Below are positions 1 to 9,986 of a stretch of DNA of 64,000 bases, piece by piece (within the stretch, counting starts at the first letter, position 1; each line of letters begins with the position of its first letter). Source of the stretch: Aminobacter niigataensis (lineage in GTDB: Bacteria; Pseudomonadota; Alphaproteobacteria; Rhizobiales; Rhizobiaceae); NCBI RefSeq assembly GCF_014200015.1, contig NZ_JACHOT010000003.1:404747-468746 (forward strand), in the 5' to 3' direction. A program made the position numbers and the translations under genes. Below the pieces are notes generated by a model. The model searched no databases. It was not told the origin of the DNA and worked only from the letters and a program-made list of their open reading frames with translations.

Positions 1-2917
1 CGCCTCGGTCGACGAGACGACCAGGCAGGTGACCGACCGGATCGAGAAGAAGCTCGAGGAGCTGGAAAGCCTCGACTTCAGCCGCAGCGTGACCACCGCC
101 GGCCAGACGATCATCTTCGTCAACCTCAAGCCGACGACCAAGGCGCGCGACGTCGCCCCGACCTGGGTTCAGGTCCGCAACATGGTGGGCGACCTGAGGC
201 CCAACTTCCCGCAAGGGGTGCAGGGGCCGTTCTTCAACGACCGCTTCGGCGACGTGTTCGGCAACGTCTATGCCTTCACATCGGACGGGCTGTCGATGCG
301 CCAGCTGCGCGACCATGTCGAGACGGTGCGCACCCGCATCCTGACCATTCCGAATGCCGGCAAGGTGGAGCTGATCGGCGCCCAGGACGAGGTCATCTAT
401 CTCGAATTCTCGACACGCCAGATCGCGGCGCTCGGCCTCAACCAGCAGGCGGTCATCGCCAGCCTGCAATCGCAGAACGCGATTGCGCCGTCGGGCGTCA
501 TCCAGGCCGGGTCGGAACGCATTGCGGTGCGCGTCGGCGGCCAGTTCACCTCGGAGGAAAGCCTGAGGGCAATCAACCTCAGGGTCAACGACCGCTTCTT
601 CCGGCTGAGCGACGTCGCCACCATCAGCCGCGGCTATGTCGATCCGCCGACCGCGCTGTTCCGGGTCAATGGCGAGCCGGCGATCGGGCTGGCGATAGGC
701 ATGAAGCCCAACGCCAACCTGCTGGAATTCGGCGAAGCGCTGAAGGAGCTGATGCATGAGGTGACGGGCGAACTGCCGATCGGCGTCGGCGTGCACCAGG
801 TTGCCGACCAGCCGGCCATTGTCGAGCATGCCGTCTCCGGCTTCACGCGGGCGCTGTTCGAGGCCGTCGCGATCGTGCTCGCCGTTTCCTTCATCAGCCT
901 GGGCATGCGCGCCGGCTTCGTTGTCGCGCTGTCGATCCCGCTGGTGCTGGCGATCACCTTCCTGGTCATGGCCTATCTGGGCATCTCGCTGCAGCGCATC
1001 TCGCTCGGCGCGCTGATCATCGCGCTGGGACTTCTTGTCGACGATGCGATGATTGCGGTGGAGATGATGGTAGCGCGGCTGGAGGTCGGCGACTCGCTGA
1101 GGAAAGCGGCGACCTACGTCTACACCTCGACGGCGTTTCCGATGCTGACCGGCACGCTGGTCACCGTCGCCGGTTTCGTGCCGATCGGGCTGAACAGCAG
1201 CCAGGCCGGCGAATACACCTACACGCTGTTCGTCGTCATCGCGGTGTCGCTGCTCTTGTCATGGATCGTGGCGGTGCTGTTTGCGCCGCTGCTCGGCGTC
1301 ACGCTCCTGCCGGCAACGATGAAGAAGCACGACGAGCGGCCGGGCCGCGTTGCCGCTGGCTTCTCCCGCATCCTCAATTGGGCCGTGCGCCGCCACTGGT
1401 TCACCATCATCGCCACCGTCGTGCTGTTCGCGTTGTCGGTCGTCGGGCTGACCTTCGTGCAGCAGCAGTTCTTCCCGCCCTCCGACCGGCCCGAACTGAT
1501 CGTCGACTGGAACCTGCCGCACAACAGCTCGATCGCAGAGACGCGCGCCGAGATCGAGCATTTCGAGGAGATCGCGCTGAAGGGCAACGCCGATATCGAC
1601 CACTGGAGCTCGTATATCGGCCAGGGCGCGGTGCGCTTCGTGCTGGCCTACGACGTGCAGCCGGCCAATCCCTATTTCGGCCAGACGGTCATCGTCACCA
1701 AGGATCTGGAAGCGCGGCATCGGGTGCAGCCGGCGATCGAGAAGATCCTGCGGGAACAGTTCGTCGGCACCGACGCCTTCGTCAAGACGCTGGAACTCGG
1801 GCCCCCGGTGGGCCGGCCGGTGCAATATCGCGTCAGCGGTCCCGACGTGCAGACGGTACGGACCCTGTCGCAGCAGCTGGCCGGCATCATCTCCGCCAAT
1901 CCGAAGATTCAGGCGCCGAGCTTCGACTGGAACGAGCCGTCGCGCGTGCTCAAGGTCGAGGTGCTGCAGGACAAGGCGCGCCAGCTCGGCATCACCTCCG
2001 AAGATATCGCCAGCGCGATGAACAGCGTGGTCGGCGGCGTGGCGATCACCCAGGTGCGCGACGCGACCTACCTGATCAACGTGGTGGTGCGGGCCCAGGA
2101 CGTCGAGCGCGGCTCGATCGAGACGCTGCGCAACCTGCAGATCCCAACCGGCAACGGCGAGGCGATCCCACTCGCGACGGTCGCCGATTTCCGCTACGAA
2201 CTGGAACAACCGACGATCTGGCGGCGCAGCCGGATGCCCACCATCACCGTCAAGGCCGGCATGGTCGGCGACACCTTGCCCGACACCGTGGTTGCAGAGC
2301 TCAAGCCCGCGGTCGAGGCTTTCGCCGCCAAGCTGCCGGCAGGCTACGCGGTAGTGACCGGCGGCTCGGTCGAGGAAAGCGTGAACAGCCAGGGTCCGAT
2401 CATTGCCGTCGTGCCGCTGATGCTGTTCATTATGGCGACGGTGCTGATGATCCAGCTGCAAAGCTTCCAGCGGTTGTTCCTGGTGGTCGCTGTGGCGCCG
2501 CTGGGGCTGATCGGCGTGGTGGCGGCGCTGGTGCCGACCGGACAGCCGCTCGGCTTCGTGGCGCTGCTCGGGGTGCTGGCGCTGGTCGGCATCCTGATCC
2601 GCAACTCGGTGATCCTGATCGTGCAGATCGAGGAGCTGATCGCCACAGGCACAGACAAATGGCACGCCGTGATCGAAGCCTCGGAGCACCGCATGCGGCC
2701 GATTGCGCTGACCGCTGCCGCAGCCAGTCTGGCGCTGATCCCGATCGCGCGCGAGGTTTTCTGGGCGCCGATGGCCTATGCGATGATGGGCGGCATCCTG
2801 GCCGGCACCGCGATCACGCTGCTGTTCCTGCCCGCGCTCTATGTCGCCTGGTTCAGGATCAAGGAGCCGAGCGAGGCGACACCGACGACCGAGGCTGCCG
2901 AGGCAGCTGTCGGGTAG
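1..2917 (+). CDS. RND-family multidrug efflux permease (AcrB/HAE1-like), 5' end outside the window
   Basis: This is the inner-membrane proton/drug antiporter of a tripartite efflux pump. The frame is open from base 2, so 971 residues are visible. Family members run to about 1,030, and by alignment to AcrB roughly the first 50 residues, including membrane segment 1, lie upstream. The GTG at 29 is internal and not the start. Seen: the Asp-Asp proton-relay pair in membrane segment 4 (visible residues 347-348, motif LGLLVDDAM), two large porter loops, and two sets of six hydrophobic segments. At the position of AcrB Lys940 the motif reads GILIRNSV, with Arg867 instead of Lys. The periplasmic adaptor gene is probably upstream of the window. 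The gene converges on the LIV transporter with an 18-bp gap. The substrate cannot be told from sequence. Confidence 0.93.
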   Translation, partial: ASVDETTRQVTDRIEKKLEELESLDFSRSVTTAGQTIIFVNLKPTTKARDVAPTWVQVRNMVGDLRPNFPQGVQGPFFNDRFGDVFGNVYAFTSDGLSMRQLRDHVETVRTRILTIPNAGKVELIGAQDEVIYLEFSTRQIAALGLNQQAVIASLQSQNAIAPSGVIQAGSERIAVRVGGQFTSEESLRAINLRVNDRFFRLSDVATISRGYVDPPTALFRVNGEPAIGLAIGMKPNANLLEFGEALKELMHEVTGELPIGVGVHQVADQPAIVEHAVSGFTRALFEAVAIVLAVSFISLGMRAGFVVALSIPLVLAITFLVMAYLGISLQRISLGALIIALGLLVDDAMIAVEMMVARLEVGDSLRKAATYVYTSTAFPMLTGTLVTVAGFVPIGLNSSQAGEYTYTLFVVIAVSLLLSWIVAVLFAPLLGVTLLPATMKKHDERPGRVAAGFSRILNWAVRRHWFTIIATVVLFALSVVGLTFVQQQFFPPSDRPELIVDWNLPHNSSIAETRAEIEHFEEIALKGNADIDHWSSYIGQGAVRFVLAYDVQPANPYFGQTVIVTKDLEARHRVQPAIEKILREQFVGTDAFVKTLELGPPVGRPVQYRVSGPDVQTVRTLSQQLAGIISANPKIQAPSFDWNEPSRVLKVEVLQDKARQLGITSEDIASAMNSVVGGVAITQVRDATYLINVVVRAQDVERGSIETLRNLQIPTGNGEAIPLATVADFRYELEQPTIWRRSRMPTITVKAGMVGDTLPDTVVAELKPAVEAFAAKLPAGYAVVTGGSVEESVNSQGPIIAVVPLMLFIMATVLMIQLQSFQRLFLVVAVAPLGLIGVVAALVPTGQPLGFVALLGVLALVGILIRNSVILIVQIEELIATGTDKWHAVIEASEHRMRPIALTAAAASLALIPIAREVFWAPMAYAMMGGILAGTAITLLFLPALYVAWFRIKEPSEATPTTEAAEAAVG

Positions 2918-2935
2918 CGAGCGTTTTTCGGCGGC

Positions 2936-3652
2936 TCAGTGCAGGCCGCCAACGCCGAGCAGCTTTTCCACCACTTCGGGCTGGGCGGACAGCTCCGCAG
3001 GCGTGCCCGACCAGGCGATGCGGCCGCGCTCGAGGATGATGGCGCGGTCGGCGAAATCAAGCGCGCTCTGAATGCGCTGCTCGACCAGCACGACGGTCAT
3101 CTCGCCGCCCGAGGCCAGTTGCGAGAACGCCACCATCAGCTCTTCGCAGATGACGGGCGCCAGGCCCTCCAGAGGTTCGTCGAGCAACAGCACGGTCGGC
3201 TTGCCGAGGATGGTGCGGGCAGTGGACAACATCTGCTGTTCGCCGCCGGAAAGCTGGGAGCCGAGGTTCCTGCGACGCTCCTTGAGGCGCGGGAACATCT
3301 GGTAGGCTTCCTCGATCGCCGAGCGGTCGCGACCCTTGAGCCCGACGAAGAGGTTTTCCTCGACGGTGAGCGAGGGAAAGATGCAGCGCGCCTGCGGCAC
3401 GTAGCCGAGACCGCTGCGGGCACGCGCCGAGCTTTCCTGGCTACTGAGATCGGTGCCGCCGAGGCGGATCGAACCGCCATAGCGCCTGGTCTGGCCGGCG
3501 ATGGTGGCGAGCAACGTCGTCTTGCCCATGCCGTTGCGGCCGAGCACGGCAAGCCGCGCCCCCGCCGGCACGGAGAAGGAGACATTCTCCAGCACGCGCG
3601 TCGGGCCGTAGCCGGCGCTCAGATCGGCGACTTCAAGCGGCGCTGCGGTCAT
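2936..3652 (-). CDS. LIV-type ABC transporter ATPase (LivF-like; PcaX/PcaW-like by context)
   Basis: This is the second cytoplasmic ATPase subunit of a branched-chain-amino-acid-type (HAAT) importer, 238 residues, last gene of a five-gene transporter run. Seen: Walker A GRNGMGKT near residue 40, signature LSGGEQQML, and Walker B followed by DEPLEGLAP. I chose the ATG at 3652 (MTAAPLEV) because it matches the family N-terminus. Its first 20 bases overlap the end of the preceding ATPase gene, so translation is probably coupled. Family members move amino acids, amides or aromatic acids. The pca/pob genes next door and the shared promoter architecture make protocatechuate or 4-hydroxybenzoate the likely cargo, as for the PcaMNVWX importer known from Sinorhizobium meliloti. 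That substrate is inferred. Confidence 0.9.
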   Translation of the reverse strand: MTAAPLEVADLSAGYGPTRVLENVSFSVPAGARLAVLGRNGMGKTTLLATIAGQTRRYGGSIRLGGTDLSSQESSARARSGLGYVPQARCIFPSLTVEENLFVGLKGRDRSAIEEAYQMFPRLKERRRNLGSQLSGGEQQMLSTARTILGKPTVLLLDEPLEGLAPVICEELMVAFSQLASGGEMTVVLVEQRIQSALDFADRAIILERGRIAWSGTPAELSAQPEVVEKLLGVGGLH

Positions 3653-4397
3653 TGGCGTAGCTTCCGAGATAGGCTTCACGCACACGGGCGTCCCTGGTGA
3701 CGTCCTGCGGCGAACCGTCGAAGATGATGGCGCCGGCGGCGAGCACGATGACACGCCTGGCGAAGCGAAAAACGAGATCCATGTCGTGCTCGATCATCAG
3801 CACGGCGAGGTCGGACGGCAGGCCGGCAAGGGCGGCCTCGATGCGCGGCGTGTCGCTCTGAGGCACGCCGGCGGCCGGCTCATCGAGCAGCAGCACCTTA
3901 GGCTTGAGCGCCAGGGCGAGCGCGATCTCGAGCAGGCGCTGCTGGCCATAGGCGATCTCGGCGACCTTGCGGGTGGCGATGTGATCGAGGCCGAGCGTGC
4001 GCAGCAGTTCGGCGACCTCGGCCATGACGTCCGCCTTGGCCTGGTAGTGGCCGAAGATCGCGCCGGTGCGGCCGGTGCGCTGCATCACGGCGAGCGCCAG
4101 GTGTTCTTCCGGCGTCATGTCGGGAAACAGGCGCGTGACCTGGAACGAGCGGACGAGGCCCTGGCGGACACGCGGCGTCGGCCCCAGTGAGGTGACATCG
4201 TTGCCGCCGAGCAGAACCTTGCCGGAATCGGGATCGAGATGGCCGGTGACGAGATTGACGAAGGTGGTCTTGCCGGCGCCGTTGGGGCCGATCAGGGCCA
4301 CGCGGTCGCCGGGGTTCATGGTGATCGACACGTCCTGCGTGACGGCCAGTCCGCCGAACGCCTTGTTGAGGTTCTGGACCTGGAAGACCGGGCTCAT
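3633..4397 (-). CDS. LIV-type ABC transporter ATPase (LivG-like; PcaW-like by context)
   Basis: This is the first ATPase subunit of the importer, 254 residues. Seen: Walker A GPNGAGKT near residue 38, Walker B with DEPAAGVP, and the switch histidine in [10 protein letters not shown]. The usual LSGGQ signature is replaced by [12 protein letters not shown], which is normal for LivG-type subunits. The ATG at 4397 shares a 4-bp ATGA overlap with the stop of the permease gene before it. The 3' end overlaps livF by 20 bp. The tight packing indicates one operon with the two permeases and the second ATPase. The substrate assignment rests on context only. Confidence 0.9.
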   Translation of the reverse strand: MSPVFQVQNLNKAFGGLAVTQDVSITMNPGDRVALIGPNGAGKTTFVNLVTGHLDPDSGKVLLGGNDVTSLGPTPRVRQGLVRSFQVTRLFPDMTPEEHLALAVMQRTGRTGAIFGHYQAKADVMAEVAELLRTLGLDHIATRKVAEIAYGQQRLLEIALALALKPKVLLLDEPAAGVPQSDTPRIEAALAGLPSDLAVLMIEHDMDLVFRFARRVIVLAAGAIIFDGSPQDVTRDARVREAYLGSYANDRSAA

Positions 4398-5404
4398 TTG
4401 CCGTTCCCCCTGAAGCGATCGGCAAGCGTGAGCGCCGTGCCATAGAGCCCACGCGGCGCGAACAGCACCACGGCGATCAGAAGCGCACCGACGATGGTGA
4501 GCCAGTGGAACGGATTGGCCGCCGAGACGAAATCCTCGAACCACATGAAGCTGACAGTGCCGATCAGCGCGCCATAGAGCGAGCCGGTGCCGCCAAGCAC
4601 GAGCATCACCAGCGCTTCGGCGGAGAGCGTGAAGCTGAGCGAGTCGAGGCCGACGACCTGGGTGGAGATGGCGTTGAGCGCGCCGCCTGTGCCCGCCACC
4701 GCGCCCGAGATGACATACATCTTGAGCAGCGTGCCCTGGACCGATGCGCCCATGGCGCGGATGCGGATCGGGTCTTCCTTGATGCCGCGGCAAAGCATGC
4801 CGAAGGGCGAACGGGTGATCAGCCGCAGCACGATGAAGGCGATGACCACCAGCGCGACGGCGAAGCCGTAGGCCGTGCGGCCCCAGAGGTCGAAGGCGAA
4901 GATACCGAAGATCGGGTCGGGCGAAATGCCCGACAGGCCGTCGCTACCACCGGTATACACGGAGGCCTTGTTGGCAGCCTCGTGGAACAGGTGGACGACG
5001 GCGATCGACAGTACCAGTTGCGCCAGCCCATGACCGCGCAGGATGACCGCGCCTGAGACGATGCCGGCAACAGCGCCACCAATGGCACCAACCACGACCA
5101 TCAGCAGCGGATCGGTGATGCCGAAATGCACCGCGGCGATGCCCGAGGCATAGGCACCAGCGCCGAAGAGTGCGGCATGGCCGAGCGTGGCGACACCGCA
5201 GAAACCGGTGACGAGATCGATCGACAGCACCAGCAGTGCAACACCCAGGATACGCGTCAGCAGCGCCAGATTGTTGGGGAACAGGAAGTAGCCGATGGCG
5301 GCCACGGCCAGGATGACTGCGAGGCCGAGGAGATCGCGCTTGAGCCAGTTCGGGCGAGCGGCGGCCTCAGGCTTGGCGGCGGAGGTGGTTTCGATGGCAG
5401 CCAT
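4394..5404 (-). CDS. LIV-type ABC transporter permease (LivM-like; PcaV/PcaN-like by context)
   Basis: This 336-residue inner-membrane permease forms half of the translocation channel. About ten hydrophobic segments follow a short Pro/Ala-rich cytoplasmic N-terminus. Seen: the LivM hallmark [20 protein letters not shown] near residues 67-86 and the EAA-like cytoplasmic region with RITRSPFG-type basic residues that contacts the ATPases. It starts immediately after the stop of the LivH-type gene, with no gap, and ends in a 4-bp overlap with the first ATPase gene. Function as one of two non-identical permeases is secure from family membership. The cargo is inferred from the pca context. Confidence 0.9.
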   Translation of the reverse strand: MAAIETTSAAKPEAAARPNWLKRDLLGLAVILAVAAIGYFLFPNNLALLTRILGVALLVLSIDLVTGFCGVATLGHAALFGAGAYASGIAAVHFGITDPLLMVVVGAIGGAVAGIVSGAVILRGHGLAQLVLSIAVVHLFHEAANKASVYTGGSDGLSGISPDPIFGIFAFDLWGRTAYGFAVALVVIAFIVLRLITRSPFGMLCRGIKEDPIRIRAMGASVQGTLLKMYVISGAVAGTGGALNAISTQVVGLDSLSFTLSAEALVMLVLGGTGSLYGALIGTVSFMWFEDFVSAANPFHWLTIVGALLIAVVLFAPRGLYGTALTLADRFRGNGK

Positions 5405-6304
5405 CTAGCTTCTCCTGCCCAAAAGGCCGCGCGGGAAGACGCAGACGATGGCGATGACGGCGAGGTAGAAGAAGAACTCGCCATATTCCGGCAGGAGATA
5501 GCGGCCGGTGGTGTCGATGGCGCCGAGCAGCAGGCAGGCAAGCAGCGCGCCGGGAATGGAGCCCGCACCACCGACAGACACGACGACGAGGAAGGTCACC
5601 ATGTAGCGCAGCGCGTAATAGGGCTCGATCGGAAGTAGCTCGGCGCCGACAATGCCACCGAAGGCGGCGAGGCCGACGGCAACCGCGAAGCTGACGGCAT
5701 AGACGATCCGTGTACGCACGCCCAGCGATGCAGCCATGGCGGCATTGTCGACCGAGGCGCGCAGCTTGACGCCGAAGGACGTCCTTTCGATCAGGTACCA
5801 GAGCGCGCCGGCAACGGCGACGCCGCAGGCGATGGCGAACAGCTTGTGAGCGGCAATCGAGCGGAAGCCGAGATCGACCGGACCGCGCAGCGTCTCGGGC
5901 AAAGGAATGGTCTTCAGCGTCGGGCCGAAGACGTAGTTGGCGATGCCGATGACGCAGAAGGTGATGCCGATGGTCATCAGCACCTGGGTAAGCTCGGGCG
6001 CGCCATAGATGCGGCGGTAGAGGAACCGCTCGACCGGGATGGCGATGATAATGGTGCCGACCACCGCGGCGAGGATGGCGACGCCGTAGCCGAAGCCGAG
6101 CGTCTGGGTGGCGTAAGAAGCGATGTAGCCGCCGATCATGGCGAATGCGCCATGGGCGAGGTTGACCACGCGCATCAGGCCCATGGTCACCGAAAGTCCT
6201 ATCGAGATGACGAACAGCACCATGCCATAGGCAAGGGCGTCGATCCCAACGCTGAGAACGGTTTGCATCGATTGATCCAGCAGCGGCCCGGACGCGTCAG
6301 GCAT
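5405..6304 (-). CDS. LIV-type ABC transporter permease (LivH-like; PcaN-like by context)
   Basis: This is the second channel subunit, 299 residues from the ATG at 6304. Seen: an LivH-type core with GLMRVVNLAHGAFAMIGGYI early in the protein and about eight membrane segments. Two starts are possible. The ATG at 6304 has AGGG five bases upstream but sits on the base of a strong inverted repeat (6285-6311). The ATG at 6268 (MQTVLSVGIDALAYG) lies just after that hairpin and also fits the family N-terminus, giving 287 residues. The gene follows the binding-protein gene by 27 bp and abuts livM exactly. Confidence 0.9.
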   Translation of the reverse strand: MPDASGPLLDQSMQTVLSVGIDALAYGMVLFVISIGLSVTMGLMRVVNLAHGAFAMIGGYIASYATQTLGFGYGVAILAAVVGTIIIAIPVERFLYRRIYGAPELTQVLMTIGITFCVIGIANYVFGPTLKTIPLPETLRGPVDLGFRSIAAHKLFAIACGVAVAGALWYLIERTSFGVKLRASVDNAAMAASLGVRTRIVYAVSFAVAVGLAAFGGIVGAELLPIEPYYALRYMVTFLVVVSVGGAGSIPGALLACLLLGAIDTTGRYLLPEYGEFFFYLAVIAIVCVFPRGLLGRRS

Positions 6305-6311
6305 CCGGGCC
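6285..6311 (-). other. Intercistronic hairpin after binding-protein gene
   Basis: GGCCCGGA at 6285-6292 pairs with TCCGGGCC at 6304-6311 across an 11-base loop, a perfect 8-bp GC-rich stem. It lies between the binding-protein stop and the permease coding region and is not followed by a T run. Such hairpins are known to stabilise upstream mRNA and lower expression of downstream permease genes. That role here is inferred. Confidence 0.55.
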
Positions 6312-6331
6312 CTGTCGTTGGCGTAACGCTG

Positions 6332-7516
6332 TTACTTCAGAGCCGCAAGGCCGGGGTCGCCCTGCTTTTCGAAGGTCGCGATTTCCTTGTTGTAGAAGGT
6401 GCCGTCCTCGGCCTTGGCGACCTCGCGCAGATAGATGTTCTGCGTCATGTGACGGCTGTCGGGATCGATGGAGACCGGTCCGCGCGGGCTTTCCCAGGCA
6501 AGGCCCTTGACGGCGTCGACCGCCTTCTGGGCGTCCTGCTCGCCGCCGGTGGCCTCGATCATCTTGTAGATGACGTGCATGCCGTCATAGGCACCGACCG
6601 AGGGGAAGGACAGTTCGGCCGGATTGCCGATAGCCTTGTGCGCGGCCTCGACGAACTTCTTGTTCTCGGCCGAGTCATGCGAGACGGCGTAGTGGAAGGT
6701 GGTGAGCAATCCGGATGCGGCTTCGCCGAGCGCCGGCAGATCGGACTCCTGCGTCAGGTCGCCGGGTGCGAGGAACTGCACGCCTGCCTTGGCAAGGCCG
6801 TTGTCATTGTAGGCCTTGACGAAGCCGAGCGTGGTCGGGCCCGACGGCAGGAAGGCGAAGACCGCATCGGCGCCGGAATCCTTGACGCGCTGCATGATCG
6901 GGCTGAAGTCGTTGGTCGACAGCGGCATGCGGACGGAATCGACAACCTCGCCGCCTTCAGCGGTGAAGGTGGTCTTGAAGGCGTTCTCGGAATCGACACC
7001 CGGGCCGTAGTCGGAGACCACGGTGATGACCTTCTTGACGCCTCGCTCCTTGGCGACCTTGGCCATCGGCGCCGAGGTCTGCCAGGTGGTGAAGGAGGTG
7101 CGCACGACCAGCGGGCTCTTGGTGACGATCGCCGAGGTGGCGGCGTTCATGACGACCAGCGGCACGTTGGCCTGCTCGAGCAGCGGGGTGACCGCCATCG
7201 CGTCAGGGGTGAAATAGAAGCCTGCGAGATACTGCACACCTTCCTTGACGACCAGTTCCTGGGCCAGCGCCTTGGACTGGGCCGGGTCGGCAGCCGGCAG
7301 GTCGCGGTAGACGATCTCGATGTCGTCGTCGCCGACCTTGGCGCCGTTGAGCGCGATCCAGGCGTCGATGCCGGCCTTGAAGTTCTTGCCCTGGATGGCG
7401 AACGGGCCGGAGAACGGACCGACGACGCCGACCTTGATGGTGTCGGCGAAGGCGGTGCCGGAAAGCGCAAGTACCGCCAGGGCGGCCAAAACAGACTTCT
7501 TCAATTTTTCCTCCAT
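6332..7516 (-). CDS. Periplasmic solute-binding protein of LIV-type importer (PcaM-like by context)
   Basis: This exported type I periplasmic binding protein (Peripla_BP_6/LivK family, about 394 residues) delivers cargo to the LIV-type permease. Seen: a signal peptide KKSVLAALAVLALSGTAFA and then the mature start DTIKVGVVGPFSGPFAIQG typical of the family. Two starts are possible. The ATG at 7516 has no clear ribosome-binding site. The TTG at 7504 is preceded by GGAGG at good spacing and begins exactly at the signal peptide, so it may be the true start. A PcaQ-like box with a shared promoter motif lies 75-116 bp upstream. With pobA and pca next door, the likely ligand is protocatechuate or 4-hydroxybenzoate (inference). 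Confidence 0.88.
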   Translation of the reverse strand: MEEKLKKSVLAALAVLALSGTAFADTIKVGVVGPFSGPFAIQGKNFKAGIDAWIALNGAKVGDDDIEIVYRDLPAADPAQSKALAQELVVKEGVQYLAGFYFTPDAMAVTPLLEQANVPLVVMNAATSAIVTKSPLVVRTSFTTWQTSAPMAKVAKERGVKKVITVVSDYGPGVDSENAFKTTFTAEGGEVVDSVRMPLSTNDFSPIMQRVKDSGADAVFAFLPSGPTTLGFVKAYNDNGLAKAGVQFLAPGDLTQESDLPALGEAASGLLTTFHYAVSHDSAENKKFVEAAHKAIGNPAELSFPSVGAYDGMHVIYKMIEATGGEQDAQKAVDAVKGLAWESPRGPVSIDPDSRHMTQNIYLREVAKAEDGTFYNKEIATFEKQGDPGLAALK

Positions 7517-7590
7517 CTGGACGAGCCGGCACTGTCGCGCGCGCCGGTCTCGGTATGTCCGTAGCCAAGTGTCATGTTCGAAACGGTAAT

Positions 7591-7632
7591 GTAAAATGAA
7601 AAGAATCGCGCAATCCATAACCTGAAAGATAT
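7591..7632 (-). promoter_or_regulatory. Predicted PcaQ-type operator and promoter of the importer operon
   Basis: On the plus strand the 16-mer ATAACCTGAAAGATAT (7617-7632) has one perfect half-site of the S. meliloti PcaQ box (ATAACC-N4-GGTTAA) and a degenerate second half. Seventeen bases away is GTAAAATGA (7591-7599). The same 9-mer at the same 17-bp spacing occurs beside the box in front of pcaD. Read toward the importer, the box would overlap the -35 position and the 9-mer (TCATTTTAC) the -10 position. Confidence 0.6.
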
Positions 7633-7655
7633 GTGACTGGCGCGATTCCCTTGGA

Positions 7656-8888
<1,233 letters not shown>

Positions 8889-8917
8889 TCAGGCGTTTTG
8901 TTGACGGGTGCCGCGGG

Positions 8918-9982
8918 CTAGTTGCCCGGCCGCGCACCTATGCTTTCGATCTGGCCGGCGAGTGCCGCCGCCTGCCTGAGCGCCGCCGCCGCCGACACGG
9001 CCATCTGCGGCAGGAGCAGCCATTCCAGCGTCCAAGCCGATCCCGAGCGTTCCTGCTCATGCACCAAAGCGTGGTGCATGCCCGACAGTTGCGTGGCGTT
9101 GAAACGGGCCAGCGTCACCAGCACCTCGGCCGCCACCGGGTTCTGCTTGTGCGGCATCGCCGAGGAGCCACCGCCGCCGGCGAGCGCAATCTCTGAGCCG
9201 TCCTGCGCCATCAGGGCAACGTCCTGGCCGAACTTGCCAAGGCTGCCGGTGATGAGCGACAGCAGGCCCGCGAAATCGGCCAACCGGTCGCGCTGGCTGT
9301 GCCATTGCGGAGCGTCGTGGAGGCCCAGCTTTTCGGCCAGCGATTTCCGCACGGCGAGCGCCTTGTCGCCAAGCTTTTCCAGCGTACCGGCGGCACCGCC
9401 GAACTGGACGACGAGAAGTTCATGGCGGATCGCAGCCAGCCGCGCGCGGTTGCGTTCGACCGGTTCGCGCCAGGCGCGGACACGGTCGGCGACGGTGATT
9501 TCGATCGCCGCCTGCATGCGCGTGCGGCCCATCAGCGGACGGGCACCAAATCTCTTCTCCACCGCCGCCAGCTTTGCGGCCGCCTCGGCGAGCAGCGCAT
9601 CGAGGCGCTCGACAACCGGCTTGAGACGGAGCACCAGCGCCGTGTCGACGACATCCTGGCTGGTGGCGCCGAAATGGACCTTGTCGCCATGCGGCGCGCC
9701 AACTGCCGAACGCAACTGGCGTACCAGTTCGGGCACGACCACGCCATCGCGGGCGACGGCATTCCTGAGAGCCGCAACGTCGGGCTCGAACGAGGCGAGT
9801 GCGGCGACAATCGCATCGGCTGCCTCGCGGCCGATCACGCCCTCGCCTGCCTCGGCCTCGGCCAGTGCGCGCTCGAAGGCAAGCATGGCGGCCAGTTCCG
9901 CGTCGGCGGAGAACTGGCGCGCAGTCTCCTCGTCACCGAGAAGGCCGGACAGCAAAGGGTGATCGAAGGGAGACACGGTCAT
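8918..9982 (-). CDS. pcaB: 3-carboxy-cis,cis-muconate cycloisomerase
   Basis: PcaB converts 3-carboxy-cis,cis-muconate to 4-carboxymuconolactone, the second step of protocatechuate ring cleavage. It has 354 residues and belongs to the fumarase/aspartase superfamily. Seen: the superfamily signature GSSAMPHKQNP at residues 272-282 and the conserved GATSQDVVDT region near 105-114. The ATG at 9982 (MTVSPFDHPLLSG) is the family start. It follows pcaG by 4 bp. The protein is somewhat shorter than many bacterial PcaB proteins of about 450 residues but has the length common in rhizobia. Confidence 0.94.
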   Translation of the reverse strand: MTVSPFDHPLLSGLLGDEETARQFSADAELAAMLAFERALAEAEAGEGVIGREAADAIVAALASFEPDVAALRNAVARDGVVVPELVRQLRSAVGAPHGDKVHFGATSQDVVDTALVLRLKPVVERLDALLAEAAAKLAAVEKRFGARPLMGRTRMQAAIEITVADRVRAWREPVERNRARLAAIRHELLVVQFGGAAGTLEKLGDKALAVRKSLAEKLGLHDAPQWHSQRDRLADFAGLLSLITGSLGKFGQDVALMAQDGSEIALAGGGGSSAMPHKQNPVAAEVLVTLARFNATQLSGMHHALVHEQERSGSAWTLEWLLLPQMAVSAAAALRQAAALAGQIESIGARPGN

Positions 9983-9986
9983 GTGC

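Noticed and set aside
1259..2689. Long open frames on both strands inside the RND gene (1261-3039 plus, 1259-2689 minus)
   Set aside because: Their translations are Arg/His-rich low-complexity sequence without family motifs, whereas the RND frame carries all expected motifs.
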